Below, in pieces: positions 23,780-31,636 of a stretch of 54,091 nt of DNA. The stretch spans positions 1-54,091 of the forward strand of contig CAMYMH010000015.1 in the NCBI GenBank assembly GCA_947259275.1. Reading direction: 5' to 3'. Position 1 is the stretch's first letter; each line of letters starts with the position of its first letter. The notes under the pieces were generated by a model. That model did not search any database. It was given only the letters and a program-made list of their open reading frames with translations, and had not been told where the DNA came from. The DNA is from an uncultured Acidimicrobiaceae bacterium. GTDB lineage: Bacteria > Actinomycetota > Acidimicrobiia > Spongiisociales > SHLN01. Made by a program: the position numbers and the translations under genes.

Positions 23780-25204
23780 ATGGTCTTCAATTCGTTCGAG
23801 TTCGCTGTCTTCCTTCCGATCGTGTTCGTCCTCTATTGGACCGTTCTGGGCAAGCGCCAGAATGCCCTGTTGCTGGTCGCCTCCTATCTCTTCTATGGAT
23901 GGTGGGATTGGCGTTTCCTCGGCCTCATTGTGGTGTCCACCTTCACCGACTTCCTGGTAGCGGGCGCGATCGCCCGCGCCGACGAGAAGCAGCGGCGCCG
24001 GATGCTCATCCTGGTCAGCATCGTGGTCAACCTTGGCATCCTGGCATTCTTCAAGTACTTCAATTTCTTCATCGACTCCACCGCCGGGGCACTCGAGTCC
24101 GTCGGATTCGAACCCAACCTGCCGACACTCCGCATCCTGCTCCCGGTCGGAATCTCGTTCTACACATTCCAAACGCTGGGCTACACCATCGACGTGTACC
24201 GGCGCAAGATGGAACCGGCCACTCACCTGCTGGCCTTCGCGGTGTACGTGGCCTACTTTCCCCAGCTCGTCGCCGGGCCAATCGAACGAGCCGGCCGGCT
24301 GCTCCCCCAAATCGAGCGAGTACGGACAACACTCACATCACCGGAAGTGACCTCCGGTCTGTATCTGATCCTGATCGGGCTCTTCAAGAAGGTAGTGATC
24401 GCCGATGGGATCGCCCCGATTGTTAACGAAGCGTTCGGCAGATCGGCCAGCGGGGATTGGCTGCGGCTCTTGTTCGGGGTCTACGCCTTCGCCCTTCAGA
24501 TTTACGGGGATTTCTCCGGGTACTCCTCGATCGCCCGGGGTACCAGTCGACTGCTCGGAATCGAATTGATGGAGAACTTCCGTCAGCCCTACCTTGCCCG
24601 CAACATCACTCATTTCTGGCGCACCTGGCACATCTCGCTGTCTGACTGGCTGCGCGACTACCTCTACATCACCCTCGGCGGCAACCGACGCGGCCAGCGG
24701 CTCATATATCGGAACGTCATGCTCACCATGCTGCTGGGGGGTCTCTGGCACGGAGCCGCCTGGACGTTCGTTGTTTGGGGCGGTCTGCATGGCCTCTACC
24801 TGGCAGCCCACCGGAGCCTGCGTCACAAGAGCCCGAAGCACGCGGACGACCCCTTCACGGTCGGTGACATCATCCCGGCGCTGGTCACCTTCCACCTTGT
24901 GGTGCTCTCATGGATCTTCTTCCGAGCCGATTCCTTCGCCCAAGCCTGGGACTACCTGACCGGAATCGTGACCCTACGGGGCGGAGTGCCGGACCTGGTC
25001 GCCGCGGCCGATGTTCTCGCGCTGCTCGTCCCGCTCGGATTGGCGAGTCTCGCCATCGACCTCGCCCAGCGGCAGGGGCGCAGCCAGCTGGCTCTGTTGC
25101 GGTGGCCGGAGGCGCGTCGCGGTTTGGCCTTTGGAACCATGCTGGTTGCCCTCGTGGTGTTCACCGGCAGCGAAGCCGTCCCCTTCATCTATTTCCAATT
25201 CTGA
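23780..25204 (+). CDS. MBOAT-family membrane O-acyltransferase
   Basis: 474-aa polytopic enzyme of the AlgI/DltB type that moves acyl groups onto extracytoplasmic polymers. The catalytic His is in LLGGLWHGAAWTFVVWGG, and the conserved upstream region reads FWRTWHISLSDWLRDYLYI. About eleven hydrophobic segments. It precedes an SGNH-like protein gene with a 1-nt gap; such pairs act together in acetylation of exopolysaccharides or wall polymers. Potential recipients are the polysaccharide made by the 44-54 kb locus (inference). It starts 40 nt after operator O5. Confidence 0.92.
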   Translation: MVFNSFEFAVFLPIVFVLYWTVLGKRQNALLLVASYLFYGWWDWRFLGLIVVSTFTDFLVAGAIARADEKQRRRMLILVSIVVNLGILAFFKYFNFFIDSTAGALESVGFEPNLPTLRILLPVGISFYTFQTLGYTIDVYRRKMEPATHLLAFAVYVAYFPQLVAGPIERAGRLLPQIERVRTTLTSPEVTSGLYLILIGLFKKVVIADGIAPIVNEAFGRSASGDWLRLLFGVYAFALQIYGDFSGYSSIARGTSRLLGIELMENFRQPYLARNITHFWRTWHISLSDWLRDYLYITLGGNRRGQRLIYRNVMLTMLLGGLWHGAAWTFVVWGGLHGLYLAAHRSLRHKSPKHADDPFTVGDIIPALVTFHLVVLSWIFFRADSFAQAWDYLTGIVTLRGGVPDLVAAADVLALLVPLGLASLAIDLAQRQGRSQLALLRWPEARRGLAFGTMLVALVVFTGSEAVPFIYFQF

Positions 25205-25205
25205 C

Positions 25206-26270
25206 ATGATTGCTCAATCCAACCAGTCCCCGGAGCCCGCCACACAACTGCACGGCGCCTACGACACCAAGACGACGCACGCCGGCCAAGCCGCTCGAGG
25301 CTTGCTCTCGTCACGAACAATCATCATGGTCGTGGTGGTGTTCGTGATAACCGAGCTGGTGGCCCGGGTACTGGCGGCCGGTCTCCCCAATCCGGATTGG
25401 AACTTCGCGCAAACCGACCGCAAGGTCGCGGAAATGGAGACGATGGCGGCTGCCGGCGACACCGCGGAGGTCGTGCTGCTGGGCAATTCCTCGGTGAACA
25501 ACGCCTTTCTCAGCGCCGAGATCGAACGCCAGGGTGGATTCGGTCGGACGTACAACGCCGGCCTCGACGGCTCCTCCGTTCGGCAAATGGAGGATTGGGC
25601 GATGAACGTCGTCATCCCGCTGCTACAACCTGAAACGGTCGTGATCGGACTCACGAGCCGCGACCTCAACGACGCATCGGTGTCGAATGCCGAGGTGTTC
25701 CGCGACTATCTCAATTCCCGCGGCCGGGCTCGGTTCCTCGGTGAGCAGACCGCTGGGCAGAGGGTTCAGCGAAAACTCAGCGAGGTGTCGGCCCTCGTGA
25801 GGATAAGCCCCTTCCTCCGTGACCCGGCGTCACTCGTCACCCAATACGACCCCACAGGCCCACCGACGGGTGAATTCGTGCTGCCGGGAGAGGACTACAA
25901 TCCACGCCCCCTCGACATCACCCGGACCCGCGAACGAGCGTTGAACGACTACGCGCTCGGTGGGATCGAACTCGAATCTCTCGACCGGCTCGTTACCGAG
26001 CTGGAAGCCGCCGGAATCGAGGTGATCATGCTGGAGATGCCGTTCATTGCAGAAGATTGGCTTCCCCTCCACCAGAACGGGGCCCCCGACTACGAGGCGT
26101 TCCGGGCTGCGCTCCTCGACTTCGCCGCTTTCCGCAATCTCTCGTTCATCGACCTGACCACCTACCCGTGGACGACCGACGAGTTCTACGACTTCCTCCA
26201 CGTCAACTCGACCGGTATCGCACTCATCAACGAGTTGCTCGCCGAGCAACTCGTTGATCTGGGCGTCTAG
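25206..26270 (+). CDS. Membrane-anchored SGNH/AlgX-like protein, MBOAT partner
   Basis: 354 aa: cytosolic N-terminus, one helix (IIMVVVVFVITELVARVLAAG), then a large extracytoplasmic domain with VVLLGNSSVNNAF (block I, nucleophile Ser), an internal IGLTSRDLND and a C-terminal DFLHVNSTG (catalytic His region), the layout of SGNH hydrolases and of AlgJ/AlgX acetyltransferases. The ATG lies 1 nt after the MBOAT stop. The stop codon is inside CTAG, followed by an IS481-like end. Confidence 0.85.
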   Translation: MIAQSNQSPEPATQLHGAYDTKTTHAGQAARGLLSSRTIIMVVVVFVITELVARVLAAGLPNPDWNFAQTDRKVAEMETMAAAGDTAEVVLLGNSSVNNAFLSAEIERQGGFGRTYNAGLDGSSVRQMEDWAMNVVIPLLQPETVVIGLTSRDLNDASVSNAEVFRDYLNSRGRARFLGEQTAGQRVQRKLSEVSALVRISPFLRDPASLVTQYDPTGPPTGEFVLPGEDYNPRPLDITRTRERALNDYALGGIELESLDRLVTELEAAGIEVIMLEMPFIAEDWLPLHQNGAPDYEAFRAALLDFAAFRNLSFIDLTTYPWTTDEFYDFLHVNSTGIALINELLAEQLVDLGV

Positions 26271-26310
26271 CTGTGCTCTTCCCAGCGGCTCTCGGAGACG
26301 CTGTTGGTTC
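26267..26310. mobile_element. Remnant resembling one end of the IS481 element
   Basis: CTAGCTGTGCTCTTC (26267-26281) is identical over 15 nt to the left junction of the IS481 copy (42212-42226). The following bases (CTCGGAGACGCTGTTGG) still resemble the IS sequence. CTAG here is the stop codon context of the SGNH gene. It is best read as a decayed or solo end of a related element. Confidence 0.5.
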
Positions 26311-26676
26311 TGTACTGGGCCTAAACCATCGGTCGGGTCGGAGCAGAGAGCTCAACGACCTCCCGCGCCCCACCTGAATAGCCACCGGTCGGGGCCTGAC
26401 GGACCAGATTCTCCGCGGGTCAGAGGCTCATGGTCTCCTGCGCTGCCGGCACTGCACGATCGCTCAACATCGCCGACTCCTCCTCTGAACACGGAGCTGG
26501 GCGTACAGGCCGGTGAGGAACACCTCCGCTAGGTCATCGGCACCTCCGCCTGCCGACCGCGAGTTGACTTCCCTGAGTCGTCTCGGTTCACGGATCTGCT
26601 GTAGCAGAAGGTTGTCCTGAGTCGACCGCTTCTCACCTGATACCCTGAGCATCGGCAACCGGGAGGGGATGGACGC
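26311..26676. other. Intergenic region, no recognisable gene
   Basis: About 365 nt between the IS-end remnant and the cytochrome gene. Open frames on either strand are short and lack motifs. GGGAGGGG just before 26677 serves as the ribosome-binding site of the cytochrome gene. No BlaI-type or MerR-type site was seen. Confidence 0.4.
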
Positions 26677-27105
26677 ATGTTGGCACGGTCGTTCTTGATG
26701 GCGACGGAACGCCGCGCAAACCCGTTGCTTCTTGTCTTGGTTTTTCTGTTGATCGGAGCTGGTTGCGGTGGCGGAAGTGGTGAGGCCGATGACGGCCTCC
26801 CGACCCAGGACGCGGCCCTGGTTCAATCCGGTGCCGAGGCATATGCCGCCAATTGTGCATCTTGTCATGGCCCGGATCTCCGGGGCACGACTCAAGGCCC
26901 ATCAATGCTGTCGGCCATCTATGAGCCAGACCACCACGCCGACATAGCCTTCCTCCTTGCCGCACAACGCGGCGTATCGGCCCACCACTGGCGATTCGGA
27001 GATATGCCCGCCGTGGCGGCCGTTACTGCCGAGGATGTTGCGGCGATCGTCGCCCTTGTACGCGAAACTCAGCGTCTCGAGGGATTTGAACCGTATCCAC
27101 CCTGA
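26677..27105 (+). CDS. Monoheme c-type cytochrome, putative lipoprotein
   Basis: 142 aa. The signal peptide ends in a lipobox (LLIGAGCGG), so the mature protein should be lipid-anchored outside the membrane. A single heme site CASCHG lies near residue 60 (YAANCASCHGPDLRGTT), and Met in GDMPAV is a plausible sixth ligand. It is a natural client of the CcmF/CcmH/TlpA/CcdA system and may exchange electrons with the Rieske protein. An internal ATG at 26698 is a possible start but would shorten the signal peptide. Confidence 0.88.
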   Translation: MLARSFLMATERRANPLLLVLVFLLIGAGCGGGSGEADDGLPTQDAALVQSGAEAYAANCASCHGPDLRGTTQGPSMLSAIYEPDHHADIAFLLAAQRGVSAHHWRFGDMPAVAAVTAEDVAAIVALVRETQRLEGFEPYPP

Positions 27106-27336
27106 AGGCTGGCGAGGGCCTAGAACCTACGTCTACAAACTGCCAAGGATGTCCTGGACCTTCCCCCCTTTCCCCCCTAAGCGGTACCACCGACACGGTT
27201 GGCTACATCGACCGGGCCACCGCCCTCGATGAACCGGTCGTGCACGGGTTCGGGTCTGGAATATGGCCGATGGACTTGGCGTCGGTTCGGCGTCCGCCGT
27301 CAGGCGGTTGGGGCGAATCATTCGAAGAAAGACCAC
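27106..27336. other. Short intergenic region upstream of the M23 promoter
   Basis: Contains a C-rich tract CCTTCCCCCCTTTCCCCCC near 27160-27180 and, towards 27290-27336, sequence related to the region before the class B promoter at 4412. No gene recognised. Confidence 0.4.
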
Positions 27337-27367
27337 TTGACCTTCCCGCGACCGGAAGGTGTACGTT
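27337..27367 (+). promoter_or_regulatory. MerR-type promoter/operator, 19-bp spacer (class B), for the M23 gene
   Basis: TTGACC (27337-27342) and TACGTT (27362-27367) with a 19-bp spacer carrying ACCTTCC-CGCGACC-GGAAGGT. Identical through both hexamers and the spacer to the site upstream of ftsE. The leader ORF at 27430 and the M23 gene at 27531 follow. Confidence 0.85.
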
Positions 27368-27429
27368 GTCCACCTCGGGATCGCGAGCACCGCCAGGCGG
27401 CCCTGAAGCTGATACCGGAAGGGTGACAA

Positions 27430-27534
27430 GTGGTGAACGCCGCGCCAGGAACGAACGCTCCCGAGGACTGGCTCGGCTCGTACGAGCTTCCCCAGGCAGC
27501 CCAGTTGGTCGCCATCCCCAAGGAGTCACAGTGA
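27430..27534 (+). CDS. 34-codon leader ORF coupled to the M23 gene
   Basis: GTG GTG start with GGAAGGG 6 nt upstream; the peptide begins VVNAAPGTNAPEDWLGSYEL and ends IPKESQ. Its TGA overlaps the GTG start of the M23 gene (GTGA). An in-frame stop lies just upstream, so it is a self-contained ORF. No family recognised; it may only couple translation or may be a real small protein. A degraded counterpart lies before ftsE. Confidence 0.5.
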   Translation: MVNAAPGTNAPEDWLGSYELPQAAQLVAIPKESQ

Positions 27535-28721
27535 GGCGACTGATTGTCCTCAGCATGGTCCTCCTCCTGATGGTTAGCTCCTCGCCGGTTGTAGCTCAGA
27601 ATGCTATCGAAGGTGAGATCGCCGAGGTCGCCCAGGAGATCGAGGAACTGCAGACCCGGATGGATGCCGCGGACGCCGACCACCACTACTGGGCGGATCA
27701 GGTGGCTGCCACTAGTGCCCGTATGCGCGACATCCAGGACGACCTTCAGCGGGCCGATTCGGTGCTTGCCGATTTGCAGCTCTCCATCACCGACACTCAG
27801 GCCGCGGTCGAACTCAGCACTGCCGAAATTGCCGCCAAGCAGCTCGAGCTCACGAACACGCGGGAAGAGATCGAGGCCACCCACGAAATAGTCGTCTTAC
27901 AAGCGGTGAAACTCTTCAAGCGCGGTGGATCCCAGGTCGAAGTCGCCTTCGACTACGAAAGCGCCCAAGAGGCTGCCCTGGTCGTGAAATACGGGACCAC
28001 GCTCATCGAACAGACATCCCGGGCCATAGATGCGCTCGAGGTCCTCCGGAGCCAAGAAGAGCAGCAGATCGACCTCATCGAAGAGCAGAACGCCACCCTG
28101 AATGGGCAACTGGAGCGCCTGGAGTCAGCTACGGCTGAGGCGGAGGTGCAGAAAGCCCTGGTCGAGGAGAGCCGCCGCCTGGCGGAGGTAGAACTCGTCA
28201 ACCAGAAGGCGCTGCTGCAGACGGTGAACACAACGCTCGCCGAATTCGAAAACGAACTCGACGGGCTGGAGCAAGAGCAAGAGGAGCTGGAAGAGCTCCT
28301 TGCCGAGGTACGTCGGGGGAGCGGTCAGGCCCCTGGCAGCTTGTTCCGGCCGGTACCCGGTGCAGTTTCCTCACCGTTCGGACCCAGGGTGCATCCCATC
28401 CTCGGATACACCCGCGTGTACACCGGCGTTGACATGAACGCCCGCTCCGACGACGAGATATCTGCTGCCGCCAGTGGTGAGGTGATCTTGGCCGGTCCGT
28501 ATGGCGGTTACGGGAACACGGTCATCATCGACCACGGCGGAGGCATGGCCACTCTCTACGCTCATCAGACCAGCGTCGCTGTTTCTAAAGGCGACACGGT
28601 CCGGATCGGCCAGGTCATCGGCTACATCGGCAGCACGGGTCTTTCGACCGGGCCCCACCTCCACTTCGAAGTTCGCCTCGACGGCAATGCCCTGAATCCG
28701 GCTCCCTATTTCCAGTCATGA
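27531..28721 (+). CDS. Coiled-coil M23 peptidase (EnvC/RipC-like murein hydrolase)
   Basis: 396 aa. Signal peptide (LIVLSMVLLLMVSSSPVVAQ), a long coiled coil of about 250 residues rich in Glu/Gln/Leu, and a C-terminal LytM/M23 domain: SPFGPRVHPILGYTRVYTG, GVDMNA, and HLHFEVR with zinc ligands present, so it may be an active endopeptidase. In other bacteria such proteins (EnvC, PcsB, RipC) are switched on by FtsEX. The GTG at 27531 overlaps the leader ORF; the longer frame from 27240 crosses the promoter and is rejected. It shares its promoter class with ftsE. Confidence 0.9.
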   Translation: MRRLIVLSMVLLLMVSSSPVVAQNAIEGEIAEVAQEIEELQTRMDAADADHHYWADQVAATSARMRDIQDDLQRADSVLADLQLSITDTQAAVELSTAEIAAKQLELTNTREEIEATHEIVVLQAVKLFKRGGSQVEVAFDYESAQEAALVVKYGTTLIEQTSRAIDALEVLRSQEEQQIDLIEEQNATLNGQLERLESATAEAEVQKALVEESRRLAEVELVNQKALLQTVNTTLAEFENELDGLEQEQEELEELLAEVRRGSGQAPGSLFRPVPGAVSSPFGPRVHPILGYTRVYTGVDMNARSDDEISAAASGEVILAGPYGGYGNTVIIDHGGGMATLYAHQTSVAVSKGDTVRIGQVIGYIGSTGLSTGPHLHFEVRLDGNALNPAPYFQS

Positions 28722-29108
28722 CCGAAGTCCGGGCCGACGAGGTCGGCACTGGCATTCTCGATGGAAGCCGATAGAGGAGAAACCCGCGTTGACAGCCCGG
28801 AACGGGTGCTTTGACGAGAACGGCTCGGCCTTCCAGGGCAGTGCGGGAGAGATGGCCCGCATGTTGCCAGCTCGTGTCGCCGCGGCGGCTGGACTCCCAT
28901 CGGACGGTCCCAAACCTAAGTGCAGACCTCTGCGAAACTCGGCGGCGACCGAGACCCCGAGGCGGTCCGTGCCTGGCCGGTATCAATGACTCAAGATCGC
29001 TGCGTGGCTCGGCGGTCGGTTGCCGTGATCCTCTGTCATGCCATGTCAGTCAAATCCAACGCCCCGCGGACTCTGTCGGTACGGTAGCCGGGTGAGCAGG
29101 GACAGCTC
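28722..29108. other. Intergenic region between M23 and PBP genes
   Basis: About 390 nt. No credible gene. TTGACA at 28789 could be a -35 but no matching -10 follows. A GTACGGTAGCC stretch about 30 nt before the PBP start may hold its -10. Several short direct GC-rich motifs are seen but no clear hairpin. Confidence 0.35.
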
Positions 29109-31532
29109 GTGGTGAGCCAGAGAACGCGCGGGATTGCGTCGGTGGTTGTGCTCACCTTGGTGGCAAGCGCATGTGGCCTTCGAATAGATCCGCTGCCTGA
29201 CCCGGGCATAGGCACCAGTCCGCTGACCACGATCGTATACGCGGCAGACAGCTCGGTCCTCGCCTATTGGTATGCGGGCGAAGATCGAACGTTGGTGGCA
29301 TTTGACGACCTGCCCGAATCCCTCGTCGACGCGGTGGTAGCGGCCGAAGACCAGCGGTTTTGGGACCACCGCGGGGTTGACCTGCGCGCGATTCTGCGCG
29401 CTGCCCAAGCCAACGGTCAGGCCGGCGAGATCGTCCAGGGTGGCTCAACGATCACCCAGCAGTACATCAAGAACGTCATACTCACCTCCGAAATCTCGCT
29501 CGATCGGAAACTCGAAGAAGCAGCACTGGCGGTCCGGTTGGAAGAGGGCCTATCCAAGCAGGAGATCCTCGAGCGGTACCTCAATACCATCTACCTGGGC
29601 GACGGCGCCTACGGCGTCGGGACCGCAGCCGCCAACTACTTCGGAAAGGATGTTGGGGAACTCACACTCGGCGAGGCGTCGCTCTTGGCAGGACTCATCC
29701 GGGCACCTTCCACAACCAACCCCCGAACCAATCCGGAAGTAGCGGTTGAACGGCGGAAAGCGGTACTGGAGACGATGGTCGGACTCGGCAATATCACACA
29801 GGCCGAAGCTGGGGCCGCCAGCACGGAGCCGATCGAACTCGCACCACCGCATCGACGCCTCGGTCGTTCACGCTACCCGTATTTCGTTGAAGAATTGAAA
29901 CGGCAACTCCTGGATGACGTCAGGCTCGGCGAGACCCCCACGGATCGCTACAACGCGCTATTCAGTGGTGGGCTGCGCATTCACACAACGCTCGACCCCT
30001 CGATGCAGTTGGCGGCCGAGGAAGCGCTTGAATCGGTGATCGGGGATGAGGCGGATCGACCCGATGCCGCGCTTGTGTCGATAGAGCCCGGGACCGGGTA
30101 TGTGCGGGCGATCGTAGGCGGAAGAGACTTCTATGACGAGAGTGATCCGATCGCTCAGTTCAACCTCGCCACCCAAGGTCGACGACAGCCCGGATCGTCG
30201 TTCAAACCGTTCGTGCTTGCGGCTGCCCTCGAAGACGGAGTAGATCTCTATGACGTATACGAAGCCGGACGCAGAGCGGAGATCGAGACCGACTCTGATA
30301 CGTGGCTGGTGGAGAACTTCAACGACGCCGTCTTTCCTCGCCTCACCGTGTTGGAGGCGACAGTCTTCTCCGTGAACGTCGTTTACGCCCGGCTGATGGA
30401 CCGGGTTGGCCCCGAAAAGGTAAGAGACCTTGCTGAACGTGCCGGGTTAACAACCGAGCTTGAACCCTTCTACTCGCTTGCCCTTGGAGCACAGGAAGTG
30501 AGCCCATTTGAGATGGCCTCCGCCTACGGGGTGTTCGCAGTGGGAGGCGTGCGTGTCGCGCCGGTCCTATTCACCTCAATCAAGACCCATGACGGGTCCA
30601 CGCTTGTTGAGAATGAGCTTCGCCTCGCCCAAGCAATCGACCAGACGGTCGCCGATCAGGTAACCATGGCATTGACCGAGGTGGTCCGACGCGGCACTGG
30701 CCAGCGCGCGCGAATCGGGCGACCCATCGCTGGCAAGACCGGAACGTCGCAAGACCATCGTGACGCCTGGTACGTCGGCTACACACCCGAGCTGGTTACC
30801 TCCGTATGGGTCGGGTACGCCCGATACAGCGAACCGATGGAGCAGCCCCTCACACCGTTCACGATCACAGGCGGCAGCTGGCCTGCCGAAATCTGGGGTC
30901 TCTACTCGGCAGCGGTTCTCGCGGGCGTGCCGTATTCGCCACTTCCGATCGTGGGGGAGGACGGAACCGTGGCGGTCGACGTCGACCTCACGACCGGATT
31001 CGTGGCCGAACCGTTTTGCCCATCACGCAACGTTCAACGTCTGATGATTCCACCGGGCGAGATCCCAACCGCAACCTGCCTGATCGACAGTTCACCAGGA
31101 CTCGTCGAAACAGTGCCAGGCGAGGTGCCGGCCGTCATAGGTCTCGATCTCGTTGAGGCCGTGACTGGTCTGAACAGAGCCGGATACGAAGTCCGCCTCG
31201 ACTGGAAAGACGGAGGGAGTCGTGGGCAAGGCACAATCCTCGGACAAACACCCGAGGCGGGAACTGATGTGGAATCCGGATCGATTGTCACCATCACTCT
31301 CGCCGGGCCCGCACCGGGTGCAGTCGTTCCCGGAGTCCTTGGGCTGACACTGGCAGACGCACTCGAGGAGTTCAACGAGGTCGGTATGCCAGTCGACATC
31401 ATCACCCAAGGGGAGCCTGGTTCAGTGGCCGACCGACCCCGCTCCAATCGTGTGTGGAAACAGTCACCGCCGGCCGGGGCGATGCCGACCTCCCGGGTGA
31501 CCATCTGGCTTAACCCTGCGGAGCCTCCGTAA
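29109..31532 (+). CDS. Class A penicillin-binding protein with two PASTA domains
   Basis: 807-aa bifunctional peptidoglycan synthase. GT51 glycosyltransferase motifs: AAEDQRFWDHRGVDLRA, GGSTITQQYIKN and AGLIRAPSTTNP. Transpeptidase motifs: SSFK (in RRQPGSSFKPFVLA), SVN (VFSVNVVYARL) and KTGTS. Two PASTA repeats close the protein (from VPAVIGLDLVEAV and VPGVLGLTLADAL). The N-terminus is odd: a short hydrophobic run ends in VASAC, a lipobox-like sequence, instead of the usual long membrane anchor with a cytosolic tail. GTG GTG start; either codon is possible. Convergent with the PBP2 gene. Confidence 0.93.
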   Translation: MVSQRTRGIASVVVLTLVASACGLRIDPLPDPGIGTSPLTTIVYAADSSVLAYWYAGEDRTLVAFDDLPESLVDAVVAAEDQRFWDHRGVDLRAILRAAQANGQAGEIVQGGSTITQQYIKNVILTSEISLDRKLEEAALAVRLEEGLSKQEILERYLNTIYLGDGAYGVGTAAANYFGKDVGELTLGEASLLAGLIRAPSTTNPRTNPEVAVERRKAVLETMVGLGNITQAEAGAASTEPIELAPPHRRLGRSRYPYFVEELKRQLLDDVRLGETPTDRYNALFSGGLRIHTTLDPSMQLAAEEALESVIGDEADRPDAALVSIEPGTGYVRAIVGGRDFYDESDPIAQFNLATQGRRQPGSSFKPFVLAAALEDGVDLYDVYEAGRRAEIETDSDTWLVENFNDAVFPRLTVLEATVFSVNVVYARLMDRVGPEKVRDLAERAGLTTELEPFYSLALGAQEVSPFEMASAYGVFAVGGVRVAPVLFTSIKTHDGSTLVENELRLAQAIDQTVADQVTMALTEVVRRGTGQRARIGRPIAGKTGTSQDHRDAWYVGYTPELVTSVWVGYARYSEPMEQPLTPFTITGGSWPAEIWGLYSAAVLAGVPYSPLPIVGEDGTVAVDVDLTTGFVAEPFCPSRNVQRLMIPPGEIPTATCLIDSSPGLVETVPGEVPAVIGLDLVEAVTGLNRAGYEVRLDWKDGGSRGQGTILGQTPEAGTDVESGSIVTITLAGPAPGAVVPGVLGLTLADALEEFNEVGMPVDIITQGEPGSVADRPRSNRVWKQSPPAGAMPTSRVTIWLNPAEPP

Positions 31533-31636
31533 TACATGGACTGTGAAAACGGTCGGCGAAGACGTGCCCGGTCGGCTCCCGCGATCGGGCGCCCGGTTCG
31601 GGCCTGAGGTGGCGCCGACCGGCCTTCCATCGCATA

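Noticed and set aside
27150..27182. GGACCTTCCCCCCTTTCCCCCC, resembling a MerR arm
   Set aside because: No dyad partner and no promoter hexamers at the right spacing; simple C-rich tract.
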